Below, in pieces: positions 8,919-17,556 of a DNA stretch of 64,000 bases (positions within the stretch are counted from its first letter, which is position 1; each line of letters opens with the position of its first letter). This DNA is from Streptomyces sp. BHT-5-2 (GTDB taxonomy: Bacteria > Actinomycetota > Actinomycetes > Streptomycetales > Streptomycetaceae). The notes below the pieces were generated by a model, which was not told the DNA's origin, made no database searches, and saw nothing but the letters and a program-made list of their open reading frames with translations. Made by a program: the position numbers and the translations under genes. The stretch spans positions 2,744,963 to 2,808,962 of the forward strand of contig NZ_CP081497.1 in assembly GCF_019774615.1 (NCBI RefSeq), written 5' to 3'.

Positions 8919-11114
8919 ATGAGTGAATCCACCACCATCCGCTGGGAACAGGACGAGACCGGCATCGTCACCCTGGTCCTGGACGACCCCGATCAGTCCG
9001 CCAACACCATGAACAGCGCCTTCAAGGCGTCCCTCAGCGCGGTCGCCGACCGCCTGGAGGCCGAGAAGGACGACATCCGCGGCATCATCTTCACCTCCGC
9101 CAAGAAGACCTTCTTCGCCGGCGGCGACCTGCACGACCTGATCGCCGTCACCCCCGACCAGGCGCAGCAGGCGTTCGAGGCGGGCAACGGCATCAAGCGC
9201 GACCTGCGCCGGATCGAGACGCTCGGCAAGCCGGTCGTCGCCGCGATCAACGGCGCGGCGCTGGGCGGCGGTTACGAGATCGCCCTGGCCTGCCACCACC
9301 GCGTCGCCCTGGACACCCCCGCCACCAAGATCGGCCTGCCCGAGGTCACCCTCGGCCTGCTGCCCGCCGCCGGCGGCGTCACCCGCACCGTCCGGCTGCT
9401 GGGCATCACCGACGCACTGCTGAAGGTCCTCCTCCAGGGCACCCAGTACAACGCCACCCGCGCCAAGGACAACGGACTGATCCACGAGGTCGCCGGGACC
9501 CCCGAGGAACTCCTCACCAGGGCCCGGGAGTTCATCGACGCCCACCCCGAGTCCCAGCAGCCCTGGGACGTCAAGGGCTACAAGATCCCCGGCGGCACCC
9601 CGGCCCACCCGAAGTTCGCCGCCAACCTCCCGGCGTTCCCCGCCAACCTCAAGAAGCAGCTCAACGGCGCGCCCTACCCGGCGCCGCGCAACATCCTCGC
9701 CGCCGCCGTCGAGGGCTCCCAGGTCGACTTCGAGACCGCCCAGACCATCGAGGCGCGCTACTTCGTCGAGCTGGTCACCGGCCAGGTCTCCAAGAACATG
9801 ATCCAGGCGTTCTTCTTCGACCTCCAGGCCGTCAACGCAGGCAGAAACCGCCCCAAGGGCATCGCACCGCACACGGTCCGGAAGGTCGCCGTCCTGGGCG
9901 CCGGCATGATGGGCGCCGGCATCGCCTACGCCTGCGCCAGGGCGGGCATCGAGGTCGTCCTCAAGGACGTCACCCCGGAGGCGGCCGAGCGCGGCAAGGA
10001 GTACTCCGCGGGGCTGCTCGCCAAGGCGCTGGCCAAGGGGCGGACGACGGAGGCCAAGCGGGACGAACTGCTGGCGCGGATCACGCCCACCGCCGAGCCC
10101 GCCGACCTCGCCGGCTGCGACGCGGTCATCGAGGCGGTCTTCGAGGACGTCGCCCTCAAGCACAAGGTGTTCAAGGAGATCCAGCACATCGTCGCGCCCG
10201 ACGCGCTGCTGTGCTCCAACACCTCCACCCTCCCCATCACGCTGCTGGCCGAAGGCGTCGAGCGGGACGCCGACTTCATCGGCCTGCACTTCTTCTCGCC
10301 GGTCGACAAGATGCCGCTGGTGGAGATCATCAAGGGCGAGCGGACCGGCGACGAGGCGCTGGCCCGCGCCTTCGACCTGGTACGCCAGATCAGGAAGACC
10401 CCGATCGTCGTCAACGACTCGCGCGGCTTCTTCACCTCCCGCGTCATCGGCCAGTTCATCAACGAGGGCGTCGCGATGATCGGCGAGGGCCTCGACCCGG
10501 TCTCGGTCGAACAGGCCGCAGCCCAGGCCGGCTACCCGGCCAAGGTGCTCTCCCTGATGGACGAGCTGACCCTCACCCTGCCCCGCAAGATCCGCAACGA
10601 GACCCGGCGCGCCGTCGAGGAGGCCGGCGGCACCTGGGAGCCGCACCCGGCCGACGCCGTCATCGACCGCATGGTGGACGAGTTCGGGCGCCCCGGACGC
10701 AGCGGCGGTGCCGGCTTCTACGAGTACGGCGAGGACGGCAAGCGGGCCGGTCTGTGGCCGGGGCTGCGCGAGCACTTCCAGCGCACGGGCGCCGCCGTCC
10801 CGTTCGTCGACATGCAGGAGCGGATGCTGTTCTCCGAGGCGCTGGACACCGTCCGCTGCCTGGAGGAGGGCGTGCTGACCTCCGTCGCCGACGCCAACAT
10901 CGGCTCCATCCTCGGCATCGGCTTCCCTGGCTGGACCGGCGGCGTGCTCCAGTACATCAACGGCTATCGGGGCGGGCCGGGCCGGGAGGAACTCGTCGGC
11001 CTGCCCGGGTTCGTGGCCCGTGCCCGGGAACTCCAGGCAGCCTACGGCGACCGGTTCGCGCCCTCGCCGCTGCTGGTCGAAAAGGCCGAGCGCGGCGAGA
11101 AGTTCGCCGACTGA
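8919..11114 (+). CDS. Bifunctional enoyl-CoA hydratase / 3-hydroxyacyl-CoA dehydrogenase (FadB/FadJ alpha-subunit type)
   Basis: A 731-residue fusion. Residues 1-300 are a crotonase domain with the oxyanion loop FFAGGDLHDL, NGAALGGGYEIALACHHRVA and LPEVTLGLLPAAGGVTRTVR. From about residue 325 a Rossmann domain (VAVLGAGMMGAGIAYACARAG) binds NAD, followed by the dehydrogenase signature GLHFFSPVDKMPLVEIIKG and the C-terminal helical domains. It hydrates enoyl-CoA and oxidises the 3-hydroxyacyl-CoA; with the upstream thiolase it forms the alpha/beta trifunctional pair. The ATG at 8919 follows TACGGAG. A hairpin terminator follows the stop. Confidence 0.95.
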   Translation: MSESTTIRWEQDETGIVTLVLDDPDQSANTMNSAFKASLSAVADRLEAEKDDIRGIIFTSAKKTFFAGGDLHDLIAVTPDQAQQAFEAGNGIKRDLRRIETLGKPVVAAINGAALGGGYEIALACHHRVALDTPATKIGLPEVTLGLLPAAGGVTRTVRLLGITDALLKVLLQGTQYNATRAKDNGLIHEVAGTPEELLTRAREFIDAHPESQQPWDVKGYKIPGGTPAHPKFAANLPAFPANLKKQLNGAPYPAPRNILAAAVEGSQVDFETAQTIEARYFVELVTGQVSKNMIQAFFFDLQAVNAGRNRPKGIAPHTVRKVAVLGAGMMGAGIAYACARAGIEVVLKDVTPEAAERGKEYSAGLLAKALAKGRTTEAKRDELLARITPTAEPADLAGCDAVIEAVFEDVALKHKVFKEIQHIVAPDALLCSNTSTLPITLLAEGVERDADFIGLHFFSPVDKMPLVEIIKGERTGDEALARAFDLVRQIRKTPIVVNDSRGFFTSRVIGQFINEGVAMIGEGLDPVSVEQAAAQAGYPAKVLSLMDELTLTLPRKIRNETRRAVEEAGGTWEPHPADAVIDRMVDEFGRPGRSGGAGFYEYGEDGKRAGLWPGLREHFQRTGAAVPFVDMQERMLFSEALDTVRCLEEGVLTSVADANIGSILGIGFPGWTGGVLQYINGYRGGPGREELVGLPGFVARARELQAAYGDRFAPSPLLVEKAERGEKFAD

Positions 11115-11125
11115 GCAGGGCGGGC

Positions 11126-11152
11126 GGGAGCGGGCCGCGATGGCCCGCTCCC
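11126..11152. terminator. Hairpin terminator between the beta-oxidation operon and the MerR gene
   Basis: Perfect 11-bp inverted repeat, GGGAGCGGGCC and GGCCCGCTCCC, with a 5-base loop (GCGAT). It sits 12 bases after the fadB/J-type stop and directly abuts the stop of the convergent MerR gene, so it may serve both directions. Confidence 0.75.
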
Positions 11153-11153
11153 C

Positions 11154-11936
11154 TCACCGCTCGCGCGGGCCGGCCTCCTCGCCGTGGCCCGCGCGTTCCG
11201 CCCGGCCGCCGGGTTCGCCCCTGCCGAGCCACTCCCGCAGCTCCTCCTTCATCGATCGCTGGAAGGCGGTGACCAGTGCCTGGACCACCATCGGCTGCAT
11301 ATGCGCCGACAGCGACTTCATCCGCGCCATCTCCTCCGCGTCCGGTCCGCCGTCCCGGTAGGGCCCCCATACCTCGTCCTTGAAGAGCCGGCTGAGCTCA
11401 CGGGCCGCCGAGCGGGTGTGCTCGATGACGACGGTGCGCGCCGCGAGGATCGTCTCCAGCGCGATCGGCACGTCGAGCAGCCGCGTCCCCAGGTGCAGCA
11501 GCCCGGGATCGACCCGGAAGACCTCCGGATCCTCGGTCCGCACCAGGACGTTCATCGCCGCCAGCCGGTCGAGGTCCTCCTCGGTCAGCTCCCGGCCGAC
11601 CCGCCGCTCCAGCTGCTTCCGGGTGGCGTCCTCCGCCTGGTCCGGGATCCAGCTCGCCACCAGGGCACGGTGGATGGCCAGGTCCTGGGCGCTGAGATCG
11701 GGCGGCAGCTGCGCCAGATAGCGTTCGATGGCGGACAGCGTCAGCCCCTGGTGCTGGAGTTCCTCGATGAGCGCGAGCCGCGAGAGGTGGTCCGGCCCGT
11801 AGCGGCCCACTCGGCGCGGGCCGATCTCGGGCGGCGGCAGCAGACCGCGGGTGCTGTAGAAGCGGATCGTGCGGACCGTGACGCCCGCTCGGGCGGCGAG
11901 TTCGTCGACGGTCAGGCCGGGGGCGGACTCCATCAT
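11154..11936 (-). CDS. MerR family transcriptional regulator
   Basis: A 260-residue regulator. The N-terminal MerR winged-helix motif (TVDELAARAGVTVRTIRFYSTRGLLPPPEIGPRRVGRYGPDHLSRL, in several conserved blocks) is followed by a long helical region and a C-terminal effector domain with no cysteine cluster, so it is not a metal sensor. The start is taken as the ATG at 11936. A TACTGT -10 hexamer (11947-11942) lies 5 bases upstream, implying a leaderless transcript. It lies between the beta-oxidation genes and a divergent acyl-CoA ligase, so control of fatty-acid degradation is the natural inference. Confidence 0.88.
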   Translation of the reverse strand: MMESAPGLTVDELAARAGVTVRTIRFYSTRGLLPPPEIGPRRVGRYGPDHLSRLALIEELQHQGLTLSAIERYLAQLPPDLSAQDLAIHRALVASWIPDQAEDATRKQLERRVGRELTEEDLDRLAAMNVLVRTEDPEVFRVDPGLLHLGTRLLDVPIALETILAARTVVIEHTRSAARELSRLFKDEVWGPYRDGGPDAEEMARMKSLSAHMQPMVVQALVTAFQRSMKEELREWLGRGEPGGRAERAGHGEEAGPRER

Positions 11937-11941
11937 GTTCA

Positions 11942-11954
11942 ACAGTATTGCTGT
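11942..11954. promoter_or_regulatory. MerR promoter -10 with overlapping dyad (candidate autoregulatory operator)
   Basis: ACAG (11942-11945), 5 bases, CTGT (11951-11954) forms a small dyad at the 5' end of the regulator gene. On the minus strand the same bases include the -10 hexamer TACTGT, with TTCACA 18 bases upstream as a -35. MerR proteins bind dyads in the promoter spacer, so autoregulation is plausible but unproven. Confidence 0.45.
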
Positions 11955-12069
11955 CTCACCAGTCCTGTGAAACCTTCTTCACCGCTCAGCGCGCAGCCAG
12001 GCCCCCGCCGCGCAGGGCCTGGGTCCTCCGTACGGTCCGCAGATCAGGCCCACACCTCGGGAGGCCGCC

Positions 12070-13917
12070 ATGACCACGCTCCTGCGTATGCCCGCCGCAC
12101 CGGACGAACTCACGCTGCCCGCCCTGCTGTTGCGCAACGCCGAGGACCACGGCGAACGGCCGGCCCTCTCCTGGCGGGCGCCGGACGGCGGCCGGCAGAC
12201 GCTCGGCTGGGCGGCGGCCCGCCGGCGGATCGCCGAGCTGGCCGCCGGCTTCGCGGCGCTCGGCGTCCGGCGCGGGGAGATCGTCCTGCTCATGATGGGC
12301 AACCGCCCCGAGCACTGGTTCGGCGACCTCGCCCTGGTGCACCTGGGCGCGGTGCCCGTCACCGTCTACGGCACCGCCGCCCCGGGCCAGATCGCCCATG
12401 TCGTCCGGCACAGCCGGGCCCGTCTGGCCGTGGTCGAGGGGCCGCGGGAGCGGGCCCAATGGGAGCCGCTGCTCGACGACCCGGCGGGCCGGCTGGAGCG
12501 GCTGGTGGTGGTTGAGCCCGCGGACGGGCCGCCGGCCGCGGCCCCCGGGGCGGCCGGCCGGTGCGAGAGCTTCGCCGCGGTGGCGGCCCGCGGCGCCGAG
12601 GCGTACGACCCGGTGGCGTTCGAGGCGGCCTGGCGACGGGGCGACGCCGACGACACCCTGACCGTCGTCTACACCTCCGGCACGACCGGCGACCCCAAGG
12701 GAGTGGTGCTCACCCACCGCCAGGTGCTGCTGAACGCGGTGGCCCTGGACGGCGTCGTCGAGCTGCCGGACCACGCCGCGCACCTGTGCTACCTGCCGTT
12801 CGCGCACATCGCCGAGCGGATGCTGGGCCTCTACCTGCCGGTCTTCCGGGCCGCGCACGTCCATCTCTGCGCGGATCCGGCACAGGTCGCGCCGACCGCC
12901 CGCGAGCTGCGGCCGGCGCAGTTCTTCGGGGTGCCGCGGGTGTGGGAGAAGCTGGCGGCGACGGTACAGGCGGCGCTGGCGGAGCTGCCGGCCGAGCGGC
13001 GGGCGGCCGTGGCGGCGGCAGCGGAGACGGCCCGGGCGCATGTCGCGTGCCGGGAGCGCGGGGAGCGGCCGTCCGCCGAGCTGGCGGCCGCGTACGCGAG
13101 GGCCAAGGCGCGGGTGCTGGACCCGCTGCTGCTGGCGGCGGCCGGCTTCGACCGGCTGGTGTGGACGGCGAGCGCCTCCGCGCCGATGCCCCCGGAGGTG
13201 GTGCGGTTCTGGGCCGGCTTCGGCATCGTGATCATGGATGCGTGGGGCCTCACCGAGACGGCGGGGGTGGCCACGGCCAACGGGCCCGAGGGCTTCCGGC
13301 TGGGCTCGGTGGGCCGGCCGCTCGCCGGGCTGGAGGTGCGCACGGCCGCCGACGGCGAGATCGAGGTGCGCGGCCGGACGGTGTGCGCGGGGTACCTCCG
13401 GGCGGACGGGACGGTGGAGCCGGCCACCGGCGCGGACGGCTGGTTCCGCACCGGCGACATCGGCCGGATCGACGGCGACGGCTTCCTGTGGCTGACCGAC
13501 CGCAAGAAGGAAATGATCGTGACCTCGACCGGCAAGAACGTCTCGCCCGCGCTGGTCGAGAACGCCCTCAAGGAGCATCCCCTCGTCGGACAGGCGCTGG
13601 TGCACGGCGACGGCCGGTCGTATCTGGTGGCGCTGCTGGTGCTGGATCCGGAGCTGGCCCCGGCCTGGGCGGCCCGGCACGGGATCGCGGGGAGCCTGCC
13701 GGAACTGGCCCGCCATCCGGCCGTCCGCGCGGAGGTCGAGCGGGGTGTGGCGGAGGCGAATTCCCGGCTGAATCGCACAGAACAGGTCAAGCGATTTTCG
13801 TTGTTGGGCGAGGAATGGCGGCCGGAAAGTGGCGAACTAACGCCGTCGCTGAAGCTTCGTCGCCGTGTTATTCGCCACAAATATGGACAAATCCTAGAGC
13901 GAATGTACGCCATGTGA
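12070..13917 (+). CDS. Long-chain acyl-CoA ligase (AMP-dependent synthetase)
   Basis: A 615-residue adenylate-forming enzyme of the long-chain fatty-acid CoA ligase (FAA1/FadD15) group. The phosphate loop is VVYTSGTTGDPKGVVLTH (around residue 200), followed by the AWGLTET A5 motif, the GWFRTGDIG Asp motif and the lysine-bearing C-terminal DRKKEMIVTSTGKNVSP. It activates fatty acids to acyl-CoA at the membrane for beta-oxidation. GGGAGG lies 5-6 bases before the ATG. It is divergent from the MerR gene with 133 bases between them, so the regulator probably controls it. The last few codons are unusually AT-rich for this genome. Confidence 0.93.
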   Translation: MTTLLRMPAAPDELTLPALLLRNAEDHGERPALSWRAPDGGRQTLGWAAARRRIAELAAGFAALGVRRGEIVLLMMGNRPEHWFGDLALVHLGAVPVTVYGTAAPGQIAHVVRHSRARLAVVEGPRERAQWEPLLDDPAGRLERLVVVEPADGPPAAAPGAAGRCESFAAVAARGAEAYDPVAFEAAWRRGDADDTLTVVYTSGTTGDPKGVVLTHRQVLLNAVALDGVVELPDHAAHLCYLPFAHIAERMLGLYLPVFRAAHVHLCADPAQVAPTARELRPAQFFGVPRVWEKLAATVQAALAELPAERRAAVAAAAETARAHVACRERGERPSAELAAAYARAKARVLDPLLLAAAGFDRLVWTASASAPMPPEVVRFWAGFGIVIMDAWGLTETAGVATANGPEGFRLGSVGRPLAGLEVRTAADGEIEVRGRTVCAGYLRADGTVEPATGADGWFRTGDIGRIDGDGFLWLTDRKKEMIVTSTGKNVSPALVENALKEHPLVGQALVHGDGRSYLVALLVLDPELAPAWAARHGIAGSLPELARHPAVRAEVERGVAEANSRLNRTEQVKRFSLLGEEWRPESGELTPSLKLRRRVIRHKYGQILERMYAM

Positions 13918-14025
13918 TCTCGCACACAGACGGGGGGCCGTAACTCGTGGATGGTGTGCGACTGACCGTTCGCGCAATCCGCGGTGCCGGTCATGTTCAA
14001 GCGCTCCGAAAGTGAGATACCAGTA

Positions 14026-15495
14026 GTGAGCACAGAAACCGTCGTGGATGAAGCCCAGCGGCCATCGGACGGGGGGAGCGGGATCCGGCAGGACGCGGGC
14101 GACGCCGGTTACAGCAAGGGCCTCAAGGGCCGGCACATCAACATGATCGCCATCGGCGGCGCGATCGGCACCGGCCTCTTCCTCGGCGCCGGCGGCCGAC
14201 TGCACTCCGCCGGACCCGCTCTGGCCGTCGCCTACGCGGTCTGCGGTCTGTTCGCCTTCTTCGTCGTCCGGGCCCTCGGCGAACTCGTGGTGCACCGCCC
14301 GTCGTCCGGCTCGTTCGTCTCCTACGCCCGGGAGTTCCTGGGGGAGAAGGGCGCCTACGTCGCGGGCTGGATGTACGTCGTCAACTGGTCGACGACCGGC
14401 ATCGCCGACATCACCGCGATCGCCCTGTACACCCACTACTGGAGCATGTTCACCAGCATCCCGCAGTGGGTCATGGCGCTGATCGCGCTGGCGGTGGTGC
14501 TCTCGATCAACCTGATCTCGGTGAAGATCTTCGGTGAGATGGAGTTCTGGTTCGCGATCATCAAGGTCGCGGCGCTGGTCGTCTTCATGTTCATCGGGAT
14601 CTTCCTGCTGGCCACTCACCACCCCGTCGACGGGCACACCCCGGGCCTGAACCTGATCACCGACCACGGCGGCATCTTCCCGACCGGTCTGCTGCCCGTG
14701 GTGATCGTGCTCCAGGGCGTCGTGTTCGCCTACTCCGCCGTCGAACTGGTCGGCGTCACCGCGGGTGAGACCAGCGAGCCGCACAAGGTCGTGCCCAAGG
14801 CCGTGAACTCGATCATGTGGCGGGTCGGCATCTTCTACGTCGGCTCGGTGATCCTGCTCGCGATGCTGCTGCCGTGGAACATGTTCAGCGCCAACGAGAG
14901 CCCCTTCGTCACCGTGCTGTCCCACGTCGGCATCCCGCACGCCGGCGACGTGATGAACCTCGTCGTGCTCACCGCGGCGATGTCCAGCCTGAACTCCGGG
15001 CTGTACTCCACCGGCCGCATCCTGCGCTCGATGTCGATGGCGGGCTCCGCACCGAAGTTCGCCGGGCGGATGAACCGCAACCAGGTGCCCTACGGCGGCA
15101 TCATGCTCACCTCCACGGTGTGTGTGCTCGGCGTCGGGCTCAACTACTGGCTGCCGGGCAAGGCGTTCGAGATCGTGATCAACATCGCGGCGCTGGGCAT
15201 CATCAGCACCTGGTGCACGATCATGGTCTGTCACATGGTGTTCGTCCGCCGCGCCAAGGAGGGACTGCTGGAGCGGCCGCGCTTCCGCCTGCCGGGCACC
15301 CCGGTCACCGACATCGCCACCATCGTGTTCCTGCTCGGCGTCATCGTGCTGATGTGGTTCGACGACGGCGTCGGCCGGCAGACCGTGCTGCTGATCCCGG
15401 TCCTCGCCGCGGCGCTGGTCGGCGGCTGGTACGCGGTCCGCGGCCGGGTCCGCCGGATCGCCGCCGAACGCGAACTCGCCGAACAGGCCGAGTAA
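14026..15495 (+). CDS. ansP: L-asparagine permease (AAP/APC family)
   Basis: A 489-residue amino-acid permease with about 12 membrane spans. The N-terminal HINMIAIGGAIGTGLFLGAG and the run HRPSSGSFVSYAREFLGEK, then MEFWFAIIKV and SSLNSGLYSTGRILRSM, match Escherichia coli AnsP closely over the whole length. It imports L-asparagine with protons. The GTG at 14026 with AAGTGAG upstream is preferred; an ATG at 13993 and a GTG at 13984 are in frame. The gene converges with the sphingomyelinase across a strong bidirectional hairpin. No asparaginase gene is adjacent. Confidence 0.93.
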   Translation: MSTETVVDEAQRPSDGGSGIRQDAGDAGYSKGLKGRHINMIAIGGAIGTGLFLGAGGRLHSAGPALAVAYAVCGLFAFFVVRALGELVVHRPSSGSFVSYAREFLGEKGAYVAGWMYVVNWSTTGIADITAIALYTHYWSMFTSIPQWVMALIALAVVLSINLISVKIFGEMEFWFAIIKVAALVVFMFIGIFLLATHHPVDGHTPGLNLITDHGGIFPTGLLPVVIVLQGVVFAYSAVELVGVTAGETSEPHKVVPKAVNSIMWRVGIFYVGSVILLAMLLPWNMFSANESPFVTVLSHVGIPHAGDVMNLVVLTAAMSSLNSGLYSTGRILRSMSMAGSAPKFAGRMNRNQVPYGGIMLTSTVCVLGVGLNYWLPGKAFEIVINIAALGIISTWCTIMVCHMVFVRRAKEGLLERPRFRLPGTPVTDIATIVFLLGVIVLMWFDDGVGRQTVLLIPVLAAALVGGWYAVRGRVRRIAAERELAEQAE

Positions 15496-15525
15496 CCACG
15501 CGAGGGCGCCCCGCCCACACGCCGC

Positions 15526-15566
15526 AGGGCGGCCGCGGAGGACCGGAGGGTCACCGCGGCCGCCCT
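15526..15566. terminator. Bidirectional hairpin terminator between ansP and the sphingomyelinase
   Basis: Perfect 13-bp inverted repeat, AGGGCGGCCGCGG (15526-15538) and CCGCGGCCGCCCT (15554-15566), with a 15-base loop, placed between two convergent genes. Confidence 0.85.
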
Positions 15567-15601
15567 CGTGCGTCCACGACGGGCCGGGCTCCGGGGTGGG
15601 C

Positions 15602-16588
15602 TCAGCCGCCGATCACCGGGTAGTGGTCGGAGAGGTCGCTGTAGGTGTAGCTCTTGCCCCAGCTGGAGACGGTCCAGGGCGCCGACTCCTCCTTGACCAC
15701 GGTGTTCCGCCAACCGGTCGGCCGGGCATGGCCGTTGCGGAACAGCACATAGTCCAGGTCCTCGCGGGGATCGTCCGGGTAGCGGTACTTGGCGATCGAG
15801 TTCTCCTGGGTGTCGAAGGAGTACGGGTGGCCGGTGCGGCCGTCCGCGGGGGCCAGGTCGGCGTTGGCCAGCAGGGCGTCGTACTCGCTGCCGTGGGAGT
15901 CGATGTTCATGTCGCCGGCGACCATGACCTCCTCGTCCGCCGGGATGTTCTCGGCGTCCAGGAAGGCGTCCAACTCCTTGAGCTGCGCGGCACGGTCGGC
16001 GGCCGCCTCACCGGCCTTGCAGCCCGAGTCGGTGGACTGGGTGTGGGTGCCGACCACGTGCACCCTGGTGCCGTCGACGTCCAGCACCGCGTAGACGAAG
16101 CCCTTGTTGGAGAACGAGTCCGAGCCGCAGGCGTCCTTGTAGATGTACTGCTCCTTGCGCAGTACCGGCCACTTGCTCAGCAGCGTCACCCCGCCGTCCT
16201 CTGGGGTGACGGCCGAGTAGGCGCCGCCGGTGGCGTCCCAGCCGCTGCGGCTGCGGCCGACCACCGGCGTCTGGTGCGGGTACTCCGCTGCGGCCCGTGC
16301 CTTCAGCGCGTCCGAGGAGGAGTTGTCGAAGGCTTCCTGGAGCACGACGACGTCGTTGCCGTGGAAGAAGTCCGCGGACGCGATGGCCTGTGCCCGGTGG
16401 TCCTGGCCCCAGTTGGGGTAGAGGTTCTTGCTCATGAGGAAGGTGTTGTAGGTGAGCACCTTGAGCCGGGGCGCGCTCGCGGCCGACGGGGCCGCGGCTG
16501 ATGCGGTGGGGGACGCGACGGCCAGCGTGGCGGCGAGGGCCGCGGCGATCGCGGCGACCCGGGATGTGCGCAGCGCGGAATGCGGCAC
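15602..16588 (-). CDS. sph: Secreted neutral sphingomyelinase (sphingomyelin phosphodiesterase)
   Basis: A 328-residue secreted metal-dependent phosphodiesterase of the DNase-I-like fold. It starts with a Sec signal peptide (RTSRVAAIAAALAATLAVAS, cleavage near ASAA). Motifs in order are LKVLTYNTFLMS, VLQEAFDN (metal Glu), VVGTHTQS, VAGDMNIDSHG (catalytic Asp/Asn), DLDYVLF, WTVSSWGKSYTYSDLSDHYP and the terminal catalytic His. The last block is nearly the same as in Bacillus cereus sphingomyelinase C. Start is the GTG at 16588, with AGGGAG 6 bases upstream. It probably releases phosphocholine from host or decaying-tissue lipids; the substrate in soil is unknown. Confidence 0.92.
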   Translation of the reverse strand: MPHSALRTSRVAAIAAALAATLAVASPTASAAAPSAASAPRLKVLTYNTFLMSKNLYPNWGQDHRAQAIASADFFHGNDVVVLQEAFDNSSSDALKARAAAEYPHQTPVVGRSRSGWDATGGAYSAVTPEDGGVTLLSKWPVLRKEQYIYKDACGSDSFSNKGFVYAVLDVDGTRVHVVGTHTQSTDSGCKAGEAAADRAAQLKELDAFLDAENIPADEEVMVAGDMNIDSHGSEYDALLANADLAPADGRTGHPYSFDTQENSIAKYRYPDDPREDLDYVLFRNGHARPTGWRNTVVKEESAPWTVSSWGKSYTYSDLSDHYPVIGG

Positions 16589-16841
16589 GGAAACTCCCTG
16601 TGGAGGTGGGGGCGTTGGGTGTGAACCGACGCCGCACATCAAACCAGCTGGGGTTACTTCCAGGTAACCTCCTGGTGGGCAGGAGATTGACAGCGCAAAG
16701 CGCTTGACGACGCGTCCGTGGAGGCGAGGGCCTGCCGCTGTCCCTGTTCACGCTCGGCGCCGTTACAAAGTGATTCGGTTGGTGTCTCTGTTGCCGGTGG
16801 AGTGTGCCGGTGGCGCCGGGCGGTCGGGGTGAGGAAGGCCG

Positions 16842-17401
16842 TTGGGGGACGAACGGCACCTGGTGGAACCGGTGTCGGGCAGTGCGCCGCAGGCCGGCGG
16901 GGCGCTGACCGACCGGATCCTGGACGCGGCGCGGGAGCAGTTCACGACGTTCGGGCTGCGCCGGTCCACCGTCGACGACGTGGCCGAACGCGCCGGTGTC
17001 TCACGGGTGACGGTGTATCGACGGGTCGGCAACAAGGACGAGTTGGCGCAGCGGGTGCTGCTGCGGGAGTACCGGCGGTTCGTCGCGGAGGTGGACGCGG
17101 CGGTGGCCGGGCTGCCGACGATGGAGGAGCGGATGGTGGAGGGGTTCGCCGCCCTCCTGCGGCTGGTCCGGGGGCATCCGCCGATCGGGGGGGGCTGATG
17201 CGGTTGGAGCCGGAGACGATGCTGCCGTATCTGACGCTGGAGAGCGGGCCGTCGTTCCTCGCGATGCGCGGCTATCTGGCGGGACATCTGCGCCGGGCAC
17301 GGCGCACGGCGAGCGAGGCGAAGCGGGCGGAGGCGGGGTGGCAGGGACGGACGTCACGGATGCCGAGCTGGACGCGCACCCGGTCGTCGGCGCTGGCGTG
17401 A
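16842..17401 (+). pseudogene. Broken TetR-family regulator
   Basis: The first frame, from a TTG at 16842 with GAGGAAGG upstream, encodes a good TetR helix-turn-helix (LTDRILDAAREQFTTFGLRR, then VDDVAERAGVSRVTVYRRVG) but stops at 17198 after PPIGGG. The stop comes straight after a run of eight G (17187-17194). In the frame reached by adding one G or removing two, the TetR effector domain continues (LMRLEPETMLPYLTLESGPS, then AMRGYLAGHLRRAR), until another stop at 17401. A slipped homopolymer explains the break; a sequencing error is equally possible. The remaining C-terminus is missing or replaced by the duplicated fragment that follows. Confidence 0.75.
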
Positions 17402-17432
17402 CCGACCACTCCACCTTCCGCACCGGGGGTGG
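17376..17432 (+). repeat. Decayed partial duplicate of the MpaB/DUF2236 oxygenase gene
   Basis: This stretch reads AHPVVGAGVTDHSTFRT and closely matches AHPAVGAGVDDHSVFRT, encoded around 17702-17752 inside the oxygenase gene. DNA similarity is roughly four in five bases over about 55 bases by eye. The copy ends abruptly and has no start, so it is a relic of a duplication or recombination. An adjacent short reading (about 17432-17550), with LRIAPALFLAYWNTHRP, is unassigned. Confidence 0.6.
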
Positions 17433-17556
17433 TGCGCTGCCTGATGGCGCCGGTGCCGCCACCGCTGCGGATCGCCCCGGCGCTGTTCCTGGCCTACTGG
17501 AACACCCACCGCCCCGGCACCGACCCGCGTACCCGCCGTCCCCTGGGGGCAGCCGT

